Part shown: one piece after another, positions 7,785-14,276 of the stretch
Layout: every line of letters starts with the position of its first letter
How positions within the stretch are numbered: position 1 is the first letter of the stretch
Origin: an uncultured Oscillibacter sp.
Lineage (GTDB): Bacteria > Bacillota > Clostridia > Oscillospirales > Oscillospiraceae
NCBI GenBank assembly: GCA_910583785.1
Contig: CAJTZK010000021.1
Coordinates: forward strand, 1-22,777
Direction: 5' to 3'
DNA length: 22,777 nucleotides
Made by a program: the position numbers and the translations under genes
The notes under the pieces: generated by a model
Told to the model about the DNA's origin: nothing
The model's database searches: none
What the model saw: only the letters and a program-made list of their open reading frames with translations

Positions 7785-8359
7785 GAGATCAAAACAAGGA
7801 ACTGAAGCTGTATACCTCTCTGCGTGTGGATGTGACCGATCTGGGCCGGGAGGACAGCACAATGGAGATGCCCGATCCGGACTTTATGAGCGACGCTGTC
7901 AGGGAACGTTTCTCTGAATACCACAGCGCTATCCGGACGGCCCTCGCAGCGGACCCGCCCAAAACGGACCTGACCAGTCTGTTCCAAGCGGACTTCTTAA
8001 CCCTGGAGGCTTTCCGGGATTTGGCCGGCAAGGTATCCTCCCTGAGCCTTGGGGTGGAGGATGTGGAAGGGAAATTTTTCGGTACAGCTGTCTGCCGCCT
8101 GAACGGCGATCTGGAGGCTATAGAGCTTCTGGCATTGAAGGAATACTGTCGGAGCCTTTTCGACGAGGGCCTTGGGAATAAAGCGCTCCAGTGCCCTGCT
8201 TCTCCTTCCCATGGGGAGCTCTCCGTTCGAGTCTGGCGGAGCAAGGGCGGCTTTATGCTGACGGAAGATGAAGTGGCGATGGCTCCCTGGTGTAAGGAGC
8301 GGAAGCATAAGCTGGAGCAGAAACGGCAGCAACAGCGGAAACGAGGTGAATCCCGATGA
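7781..8359 (+). CDS. Stand-alone 'LYSPL' domain protein (module copy 3), probable ATA start
   Basis: About 192 residues, a third copy of the LYSPL domain: KELKLYTSLRVDV near the start, FFGTAVCRLNGDL, LKEYCRSLFDEGLGNKALQ, LSVRVWRSKGGFMLTEDE. The usual GWGE element is degenerate here (GLGN). The first standard start codon in frame is the GTG at 7826, which would remove the conserved ELKLYT strand. Coding similarity continues upstream to ATA at 7781, giving (M)RDQNKELKLY, correctly spaced from GAGGTG and overlapping the preceding TAA. I therefore place the start at ATA, either a weak non-standard start or an ATG changed by one base. It ends with a basic tail (QKRQQQRKRGESR) overlapping the ParM start. 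Confidence 0.7.
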   Translation: MRDQNKELKLYTSLRVDVTDLGREDSTMEMPDPDFMSDAVRERFSEYHSAIRTALAADPPKTDLTSLFQADFLTLEAFRDLAGKVSSLSLGVEDVEGKFFGTAVCRLNGDLEAIELLALKEYCRSLFDEGLGNKALQCPASPSHGELSVRVWRSKGGFMLTEDEVAMAPWCKERKHKLEQKRQQQRKRGESR

Positions 8360-9285
8360 GCGATACCCTGGCCATAGGCGTGGATCACGGCTACGCCGCC
8401 ATGAAAAGCGCCCATGTTTCCTTCCCCACCGGGCTGGTGGAGTACGAGCATGAGCCGTATACCCAGCAGGATGTGCTGGAGTATAACGGCAAGTTCTATG
8501 TGGTGGGCAGCGGCCGCCAGCCGCTCCAGAAGGACAAAACCCTGACGGATGACTACTACCTCCTGACCCTCGCCGCCGTCGCCAAGGAGCTGGCCTGCCG
8601 TAAGGCGGACGCCACAGCCTCCGTCCATCTGGCGGCAGGGCTTCCCCTCACCGGCTTTGGGCGGGACAAGAAGAAATTCCGGGCCTACCTCCTCCGGGAC
8701 GGCAGGCCCGTGTTCTTTCGCTTCGAGGGAATCGCGTACACCGTCAGAATCACGGAGGTGTCCCTGTTCCCCCAGGGCTACGCCGCCGTGCTGACCCAGC
8801 CGGAGCTGCTGAACGAGCCTTCCGTCATTCTGGCGGACGTCGGAGGCTGGACGGTGGACCTGATGCGCCTGGATAACCGGATCCCCAACGCCGCCACCTG
8901 CCGGAGCCTGGAGCTGGGCATGATCCGCTGCCTGGATGAGATCGCGGAGCAGGTGCGCCGTTCTCTTGGCCTGTCCATGACGGCGGCACAAATTGAGAGC
9001 GTGCTCCGAAATGACGCCAGCAGCGTGGACGGGCGGGCCAGGGAGATCATTCAGAGGGAAGCGGACGCCTACGCCCACCGCCTCCTCTCCGCCATCATGG
9101 AGAGCGGCCTGGACATCCGGGCCATGCCCGCCGTCTTCCTGGGAGGCGGCGCCGCCCTGCTGAAGCGCCATGTCCGGGCCTCGGACGGCCTGTGCCGCCC
9201 GGTCATCCTGGATGACGTATGCCTGAACGCCAAGGGTTACGAGCGGCTGGCGGGCCTCCTGCCGAGGGGCGCTGGCCATGGCTGA
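8356..9285 (+). CDS. parM: ParM/StbA-like actin-family ATPase
   Basis: A 309-residue actin-fold protein. The phosphate-1 loop is IGVDHGYAAMKS (residues ~7-18), phosphate-2 is LADVGGWTVDL (~159-169) and the adenosine motif is FLGGGAALLKR (~261-271), in the order expected for the actin/Hsp70/ParM superfamily. ParM proteins polymerise with ATP and push plasmid copies apart. The small RHH-like gene overlapping its 3' end fits the ParR adaptor, so the pair is a type II partition operon, also found on ICEs. Start ATG overlaps the previous stop (ATGA) behind GAGGTG. The centromere (parC) was not identified; direct repeats are not apparent upstream, which lies within coding sequence. Confidence 0.85.
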   Translation: MSDTLAIGVDHGYAAMKSAHVSFPTGLVEYEHEPYTQQDVLEYNGKFYVVGSGRQPLQKDKTLTDDYYLLTLAAVAKELACRKADATASVHLAAGLPLTGFGRDKKKFRAYLLRDGRPVFFRFEGIAYTVRITEVSLFPQGYAAVLTQPELLNEPSVILADVGGWTVDLMRLDNRIPNAATCRSLELGMIRCLDEIAEQVRRSLGLSMTAAQIESVLRNDASSVDGRAREIIQREADAYAHRLLSAIMESGLDIRAMPAVFLGGGAALLKRHVRASDGLCRPVILDDVCLNAKGYERLAGLLPRGAGHG

Positions 9286-9571
9286 AAAGAGGAGATTGAA
9301 CCTCTCCTTCTCCATGGCTTCTCCTCTCCAGCGGGAGGCATGGAAACGGCTGTGCGCCATCCCCTCGGGGCAGCGGACGGAGGCCGTTTGCCGGGCGGTC
9401 TGCCGGGTGCGGGAGCAGGACAGCCTGCTGGAGGCGGTTCGCGCCGCCATCCGGGAGGAGCTGGGCAGCGCCAGCTTTGTTCCTTCAACAGAAAAACCTG
9501 TGCAGCCGCAGACCGGGGACATGGATGACAACGTCCTCGGTTTTTTGTGGTCTTTGCAAAACGATGCGTAA
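9278..9571 (+). CDS. parR: ParR-like adaptor protein of the ParM partition pair
   Basis: A 97-residue protein overlapping the ParM gene by 8 bases. The N-terminus (EKRRLNLSFSMASPLQREAWKRL) has the strand-helix pattern of a ribbon-helix-helix DNA-binding domain, followed by a helix (GQRTEAVCRAVCRV) and a second helical stretch (SLLEAVRAAIREEL). The C-terminus (DNVLGFLWSLQNDA) is an acidic/hydrophobic peptide of the kind ParR uses to cap ParM filaments. Assignment rests mainly on position and size and on the RHH-like N-terminus. Alternative: a generic RHH regulator of the parM operon. Confidence 0.72.
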   Translation: MAEKRRLNLSFSMASPLQREAWKRLCAIPSGQRTEAVCRAVCRVREQDSLLEAVRAAIREELGSASFVPSTEKPVQPQTGDMDDNVLGFLWSLQNDA

Positions 9572-9579
9572 CGCCGCCA

Positions 9580-10968
9580 ATGAAAAAATATTACATATGG
9601 GGATTTCCGGGTATCGGAAAATCCTCTGTAAGTTCAGGCCTTCGTATTGCAGACGCAGACTGCGAACGGTTCAAATTTCTACTTCCAGAGAATATTGACC
9701 CCCATCTGCAAAAAAACATGGCATACACACAGCGGGACCCGGCCTATCCCAACAATTATTTTGATTACATTCATTCCGTTGACGCGGATATGGTTCTGCT
9801 CAACTGCCATATCAGCCTGCTGGAAAAACTGGACGGGGAAGATTTGCTGCTGGTTTATCCCTCCGCGGCCCTCAAACAGGAATACCTAAAAAGATATGCG
9901 CTGCGGGGTGATAACCAAACCTATATCCACTGCATGGAAACGGCCTTTGACGAGATGGTGGCGGCTGTTCAGAACAGCTCATACAGGAAATATGAAATCA
10001 AAGATCCTTGCATCTATTTACAAAATCTCATAGAAGGGGGAGTGATCATGGAGCAGTTTATTACCAAGAAGGAACTGGCGGACCTTTTGGACAAATGCAT
10101 ACGGCTGGGCGTTTACATGCAAGAAGGACCCGCGGCCAGAAAAGCGCCGGATGAGCTTGCGCAAATGATGTTTGACGGGGGCCTCTCGCTGGATATTGCC
10201 GCACTGAAACATGAACTGGCGGATAAAGAAGCCAAGCTGGAGCGGGAGCGTCTGCTGGACGAGCGCAGAGGCGGCCTGAGTCATGAGGAGCTGAGCGGCA
10301 AGATCATGGAGGGGATCGTGAACGGCGCGTTGAATATCCACCACGGCGAAGCGGCGCCTTATTCCGTCGGCTACGAAGTATCATTCCGTTCCGCAGTCCC
10401 AAAGGCCGTGTATCGCTGGACGTGCTTCTGTTCCCTGCCGGACGTGGCGGAAGAAATCACCCGGCAGATCGAAAACGCCGCGCCGCAGGTAGATATCGGC
10501 CTGCTGCTGGCTGGAATCGCCCAGGCGGAGCGGAACAAAATCAGGTCTTTTGTCCCGGAGAGCAACTCCGGCTTTGAACGCCGCGGCCGGTATACAGGCC
10601 ATGTGGCGAACGTCCGGGACGTCCACCGGGGAATCGCTCTGGACGGCATCATCCTGGGCCATTTTCAAGGGGACTACAGCAGCATCACGACCGGAACGGA
10701 AAACGACACGGTCCGGGCCATGGTGGCGTTGAAGGGCTTTTGCCTGGACTGCGTCCACAAACTGCCTTCACGTCCCCTCACTGAGTTTATCATAAGTTAT
10801 TTGAAGGACCACGGCACGGATATTTCCACCCCGGAAAAGCTGAATGCCTGGATCATGAAAAACCCTAATAAATGCGCTCTGCCTGAAAATCGTGAACGGG
10901 CAGCATTCCGCCCGGACGCAGGCAAGAACGCTGGAAAACAGAAGCGCAAGAAACAATATGAGCGATAG
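9580..10968 (+). CDS. P-loop kinase-like domain fused in frame to an unknown C-terminal protein
   Basis: A 462-residue frame with two parts. Residues 1-156 form a small P-loop NTPase: Walker A in YYIWGFPGIGKSS (~4-16), then IADADCERFKF, ADMVLLNCHISLLEKL and LLLVYPSAALKQEYLKRYALRG, a pattern like nucleotide or adenylate kinases in phage and ICEs. Residues 157-462 (from ATG 10048) show no recognised domain; they are helical at first, then include PYSVGYEVSF and VYRWTCFCSLPDVAEEITRQI, and end in a basic tail. The internal ATG has an excellent RBS (AAGGGGGAG), so the second part may be made separately. The ATG at 9580 has no clear RBS and lies 8 bases after the ParR stop, so reinitiation is likely. 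GC looks somewhat lower than in neighbours. Confidence 0.72.
   Translation: MKKYYIWGFPGIGKSSVSSGLRIADADCERFKFLLPENIDPHLQKNMAYTQRDPAYPNNYFDYIHSVDADMVLLNCHISLLEKLDGEDLLLVYPSAALKQEYLKRYALRGDNQTYIHCMETAFDEMVAAVQNSSYRKYEIKDPCIYLQNLIEGGVIMEQFITKKELADLLDKCIRLGVYMQEGPAARKAPDELAQMMFDGGLSLDIAALKHELADKEAKLERERLLDERRGGLSHEELSGKIMEGIVNGALNIHHGEAAPYSVGYEVSFRSAVPKAVYRWTCFCSLPDVAEEITRQIENAAPQVDIGLLLAGIAQAERNKIRSFVPESNSGFERRGRYTGHVANVRDVHRGIALDGIILGHFQGDYSSITTGTENDTVRAMVALKGFCLDCVHKLPSRPLTEFIISYLKDHGTDISTPEKLNAWIMKNPNKCALPENRERAAFRPDAGKNAGKQKRKKQYER
10034..10050 (+). promoter_or_regulatory. Internal RBS and ATG at the domain junction of the kinase fusion
   Basis: AAGGGGG (10034-10040) stands 7 bases before the ATG at 10048, in frame with the kinase. 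With one G fewer in the five-G run, the frame would read GAA GGG GAG TGA and stop just before this ATG. That suggests an ancestral two-gene arrangement. Confidence 0.6.
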
Positions 10969-12139
10969 GAGGAAGGTGAGATGCCTGATTCGCTATTTTG
11001 ATATGTTCGCGGGGATCGGCGGCTTCCGGGCCGGGCTGGACCGCGCGGGCGGTTTCCAGTGTGTCGGCCACTGTGAGATTGACAAATACGCCGACGCCAG
11101 CTACCGCGCCATCCACGATATTGGAAAGGAGGAAGTGTACTATCCAGACGCAACTAAAATCGACCCCGGCGGAATGCCGGACTTTGACCTGCTTTGCGCC
11201 GGTTTTCCGTGTCAATCGTGGTCAGCATCAGGGCGTAAATTGGGCTTCGCTGACCCCAGAGGCGCTCTCTTCTTTGAGATTGCCCGACTGGCTGAAGCAA
11301 GAAAGCCTGCGTATTTGCTGCTTGAAAATGTTCCCAGAATTTTACTCCACGACCAGGGACGGGCATTTGCGACAATCCTCTCCACGCTTCATGAGCTGGG
11401 GTATGGTCTCGAATGGAATGTGTGTGACAGCGCAGACCACCAAGTGCCTCAATCACGGAGAAGGGTCTATATTGTCGGATATCTTGATCCCCGATGCGCC
11501 GGAAAAATATTTCCTATCGCCGGAGCAAACGGAAAGGCTCTTGTTCAAGTCCTCGGCGGGCCCCAGGGCTCCCGAGTCTACGACGTCAAAGGAGTAGCCT
11601 GCACCCAGACCGCGGGAGCTGGCGGAATGGGTGGGAAGACAGGGTTGTACCTGATTCCGCCCGGCGCCGCCTTTGTAGACCTGTCTGTGGGAGAACCCAG
11701 GCGGACGGATACCGCCCGGTGCCTCACCGCCCGGTATGGACAAACCACCCTCTCCAACCACCGGGCGGAACGGTCCGGGGTGCTGCTCATTAAAGAGGGG
11801 ACCAAGCAGGGCTATCAGGCGGCCGCTCCCGGCGACAGCGTGGACCTGGGCTACCCCGGCAGCAAAACCAGAGGCGGCAGAGTCAGCAAGCTGGCTCATG
11901 ACGCCGCTGGCGTCCAGGGCATCGTAGAACGGGGCGGGCGCATCCGCCGCCTCATGCCCAGGGAGTGTCTCCGCCTCCAGGGCTTCGCGGAGGACCAGAT
12001 CGACTGCCTCCTTGCCATCACTTCGGACTCTCAGGCTTACCGGCAGGCAGGGAACAGCGTTACGGTCAACGTAATCGAGGCTATAGGCCGGCGTATTCGT
12101 GCTGTAGATGACGAACTGCGGAGGGAGAAAACGGTATGA
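10958..12139 (+). CDS. DNA (cytosine-5-)-methyltransferase
   Basis: A ~393-residue C5-cytosine methyltransferase with all core motifs in order. Motif I is FDMFAGIGGFRAG (~15-27); motif IV is GFPCQSWS with the catalytic Cys at about residue 85; motif VI is LLENV (~121); motif VIII is QSRRRVYIVG (~165). A ~130-residue target-recognition region follows, then motifs IX-X (RRLMPRECLRLQGF, YRQAGNSVTVNVIEAI). It transfers a methyl group from SAM to cytosine in a specific sequence. No cognate restriction endonuclease is adjacent, so it is probably a solitary protective enzyme. The start is uncertain: ATG 10958 is in frame, overlaps the previous stop in the style of this operon, but has a weak RBS; the best-spaced ATG (10981, behind AGGAGG) is out of frame by one base. 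Confidence 0.93.
   Translation: MSDRRKVRCLIRYFDMFAGIGGFRAGLDRAGGFQCVGHCEIDKYADASYRAIHDIGKEEVYYPDATKIDPGGMPDFDLLCAGFPCQSWSASGRKLGFADPRGALFFEIARLAEARKPAYLLLENVPRILLHDQGRAFATILSTLHELGYGLEWNVCDSADHQVPQSRRRVYIVGYLDPRCAGKIFPIAGANGKALVQVLGGPQGSRVYDVKGVACTQTAGAGGMGGKTGLYLIPPGAAFVDLSVGEPRRTDTARCLTARYGQTTLSNHRAERSGVLLIKEGTKQGYQAAAPGDSVDLGYPGSKTRGGRVSKLAHDAAGVQGIVERGGRIRRLMPRECLRLQGFAEDQIDCLLAITSDSQAYRQAGNSVTVNVIEAIGRRIRAVDDELRREKTV
10967..10983 (+). promoter_or_regulatory. Perfect RBS leading to an out-of-frame ATG
   Basis: AGGAGG (10967-10972) is 8 bases before ATG 10981. That ATG opens a six-codon frame (MPDSLF, stop at 10999-11001). Removing one of the two C at 10984-10985 would give MLIRYFDMFAGIGG, a typical N-terminus for this enzyme family. 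Confidence 0.55.
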
Positions 12140-13125
12140 TCGGGATGAAGGAACAGTGTTACGGCGCGGAGATCGAGATGACGGGAATCACCCGAGAGGA
12201 GGCCGCCCAGGCTCTGGCGGATTACTTTGGCACAACGCCCGAATATTTGGAGGGCACCTATGACGCTTGGATCGTAACGGATAAAATGGGAAAGAAATGG
12301 GAGCTCATGAGCGATTCCAGCATCCACCCGGAGTGTCCCTCTGCGGACGGATATTTGTGGCTCGATAAGAGCTCCCCGGAGGGCTATCCATATAAGGTGG
12401 AGATGGTCACCCCCAAGCTGACCTATGACGAACTGCCGCATCTTCAAGAGTGTATGCGGCGGGTAACAGCCATCGGCGCGAAGGTGAACGACTCCTGCGG
12501 GCTTCACGTCCATGTAGACGCCTCCAACCACAACCGCCAGAGCCTCAAAAACCTGATCAGCATCATGTATTCCAAGGAGGACCTCCTCTTCAAAGCCTTG
12601 CAGGTGAATGAGGCAAGAGCCATAGAGTGGTGTCAAAAGGTGCGGGAACCCATGCTGAAACAGGCTCGGACCTTATCTGCGGAGGAAACGTCAGACTTGA
12701 CCCAGCTGGAGGATATCTGGTACGAGGGCTTTGAAAATGACGGCAGGACCCGTCATGACCACTATAACAAATCCCGGTACTATGCCCTGAATCTTCACTC
12801 TGTCTTTTACCGAGGCACCGTCGAATGGCGGTGCTTTAATTCTACCCTGGATCCCGCCAAGGCGGCGGCCTATGTGCATCTGTGCCTCGCCATGTCCGCC
12901 CAGGCCATCGTCCAGCGGAGCGCCGTCATGCAGAAAACCCGCAGTGACAACGAGCTGTTCACCTTCCGGGTCTGGCTGGTCCGCCTGGGTCTCAACGGCG
13001 ACGAGTTCAAGGAGACCCGAGATATCCTTCTCGCCAACCTTGACGGCGACCGGGCGTGGCGCCACGACAAGGACAGCTACGAGGTCAACAGAAGGAAAAA
13101 ACGACACCATGAAAATGAGAGGTGA
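12136..13125 (+). CDS. Putative amidoligase (COOH-NH2 ligase, glutamine-synthetase fold)
   Basis: A 329-residue protein matching the Amidoligase_2 family. The N-terminus YGAEIEMTG (residues ~9-17) carries the paired acidic residues for metal-ATP binding, CGLHVHVDAS (~119-128) is the family's His-rich strand, and a later RGTVEWRCFNSTLD strand has the conserved Glu-x-Arg pattern. These enzymes are related to glutamine synthetase and gamma-glutamylcysteine ligase and are predicted to join a carboxylate to an amine with ATP. The neighbouring 83-aa protein and gamma-glutamylcyclotransferase support a peptide or amide-conjugation system. Substrate unknown. ATG overlaps the methyltransferase stop (ATGA) with GGAGGG upstream; ATG 12145 is an alternative start. 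Ends in a basic, -ENER tail. Confidence 0.85.
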   Translation: MIGMKEQCYGAEIEMTGITREEAAQALADYFGTTPEYLEGTYDAWIVTDKMGKKWELMSDSSIHPECPSADGYLWLDKSSPEGYPYKVEMVTPKLTYDELPHLQECMRRVTAIGAKVNDSCGLHVHVDASNHNRQSLKNLISIMYSKEDLLFKALQVNEARAIEWCQKVREPMLKQARTLSAEETSDLTQLEDIWYEGFENDGRTRHDHYNKSRYYALNLHSVFYRGTVEWRCFNSTLDPAKAAAYVHLCLAMSAQAIVQRSAVMQKTRSDNELFTFRVWLVRLGLNGDEFKETRDILLANLDGDRAWRHDKDSYEVNRRKKRHHENER

Positions 13126-13131
13126 TTTTAA

Positions 13132-13383
13132 ATGAAAATCAGCATTGACGCCAGAACCTATGAGGGAACCGGGACGGAGATTTTGGAACAGCTCCGCCTG
13201 ACCGCCTTCGACCCCACCGAGTTCCCCGACGCCGAGAGCTACCTCTGGCAGCTCCGAAGCAATTTCATCCGGGCCACCGATCTGGACTGTCCCCTGCCGA
13301 ACGGCAGTCTGGAGCGGCAGGCCCGCGCCATGTTCGCCCTGCTGGCCAAGGCCGGGGCCCTGGAGGTGCTGGAGGATGGCTGA
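13132..13383 (+). CDS. Small protein between amidoligase and cyclotransferase, 83 aa
   Basis: A short soluble protein (MKISIDARTYEGTGTEI...). It begins with a beta-hairpin-like segment and continues into an alpha-helical body ending LAKAGALEVLEDG. It has a good RBS (GAGAGGTG, ATG 9 bases on) and overlaps the cyclotransferase start by 8 bases, so the three genes are translationally linked. No domain name recognised. The amidoligase/small-protein/cyclotransferase order makes it a candidate substrate, carrier or adaptor for the ligase; this is inference. It has no glycine-glycine terminus, and its C-terminus is Glu-Asp-Gly. Confidence 0.78.
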   Translation: MKISIDARTYEGTGTEILEQLRLTAFDPTEFPDAESYLWQLRSNFIRATDLDCPLPNGSLERQARAMFALLAKAGALEVLEDG

Positions 13384-13897
13384 CGGAAGACTGTATTTCG
13401 CCTACGGCAGCAACATCAACCTGGAGCAGATGGCCTGCCGCTGCCCGGACGCCTGTGTCGTTGGGCCGGTATTTCTGGAGGACTATGAACTGCTGTTTCG
13501 CCGGGGCGGCTTCGCTACCATTGCTCCCAAAGCGGGCGGCAGGGTCCATGGCCTGCTGTGGAGCCTCACGCGGTCGTGTGAGCGCTCCCTGGACCGGTAT
13601 GAGGGCTATCCCCGCTTTTACGATAAGCGCACGGTGACTGTCCGGGACGGCCTGGGCCGGTCTCTCTCCGTCATGGCCTACATTATGGATGAGCGGTTCA
13701 AGGAACCCATGCTTCCAAGCACCGCCTACTATAACGGTATCCTGGAGGGATACCGATGCAGCGGTCTTCCGGCCGCCGCTTTGAAGGAAGCGTGGGACCA
13801 CGCTGTGGAGGAGGTCCATGCGGAGACAGAGCGAATCAACAACGCCTTTATCAAACGCGGCAGACCGCTGAAAGGAGGAAATTCTCATGAGCGGTAA
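13376..13897 (+). CDS. Gamma-glutamylcyclotransferase (AIG2/GGCT-like)
   Basis: A 173-residue protein of the AIG2/GGCT fold. YFAYGSNI (residues 7-14) is the substrate-binding signature loop, and the catalytic acid is the Glu in DRYEGYP (Glu76). VHGLLWSL (~57-64) and VMAYIMDE are further conserved strands. GGCT enzymes release 5-oxoproline from gamma-glutamyl amines or peptides. Encoded directly after the amidoligase and a small protein, it plausibly trims or reverses a gamma-glutamyl linkage made by that ligase. ATG 13376 overlaps the upstream gene by 8 bases and has GGAGG nearby. Ends with KGGNSHER, whose codons carry the RBS and start of the next gene. Confidence 0.9.
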   Translation: MADGRLYFAYGSNINLEQMACRCPDACVVGPVFLEDYELLFRRGGFATIAPKAGGRVHGLLWSLTRSCERSLDRYEGYPRFYDKRTVTVRDGLGRSLSVMAYIMDERFKEPMLPSTAYYNGILEGYRCSGLPAAALKEAWDHAVEEVHAETERINNAFIKRGRPLKGGNSHER

Positions 13898-14276
13898 AAA
13901 GATTTCGCTATCCGGCGAGGTCCATATTTCCACTGGCAGCGTGTACACCACTGTGGACGCTCTGGAGACCCTGAAATGCGTTGGCTTGACCTATGGCCTG
14001 TACGACCGCGCCGAGGATATTCGCGGCGCCCGCGTCATGCTGGAGGAGGGAGATAAGCCCGCCCTGGTTGTTCAGTCGGATATCAGCCATCATGGGCCCC
14101 CGCTGTGGGAAACAATTCGCGTCATTACAGATGACCCGGAGCAGATTCACCGTTATTTGGCTTTTCGGGAAGTTGTGAAAATGATTCGGCAAATGGAGAT
14201 TGGGCGGGAGCACGGTCCCGCTCCGGAGAAACCCTTGTCTCCCAAAAAGAAGGAGGCGAAGGGCCATGAGCGCTGA
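13887..14276 (+). CDS. Hypothetical protein, 129 aa
   Basis: No family recognised. The ATG lies in the tail of the cyclotransferase gene (11-base overlap) behind AAAGGAGG. A beta-rich N-terminal part (ISLSGEVHISTGSVYTTVD) is followed by mixed alpha/beta sequence and a helix (EQIHRYLAFREVVKMIRQMEI), then a Pro/Lys tail ending AKGHER. No membrane segment. Its fixed position next to the amidoligase triad may be functional or may simply reflect operon packing. Confidence 0.72.
   Translation: MSGKKISLSGEVHISTGSVYTTVDALETLKCVGLTYGLYDRAEDIRGARVMLEEGDKPALVVQSDISHHGPPLWETIRVITDDPEQIHRYLAFREVVKMIRQMEIGREHGPAPEKPLSPKKKEAKGHER

Noticed and set aside
7789..9531. 580-codon open frame on the minus strand
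   Set aside because: It lies opposite the LYSPL and ParM genes, has low-complexity Ser/Arg-rich composition and no RBS. It is an antisense shadow of GC-rich coding DNA, like those at 683-2110, 4535-5647, 5920-7041 and 14984-16180.
9547..9580. Earlier GTG start for the kinase fusion (MVFAKRCV...)
   Set aside because: It lies inside the ParR-like gene with no RBS, and MKKYYIWGFPGIGKS at 9580 is the natural P-loop kinase start.
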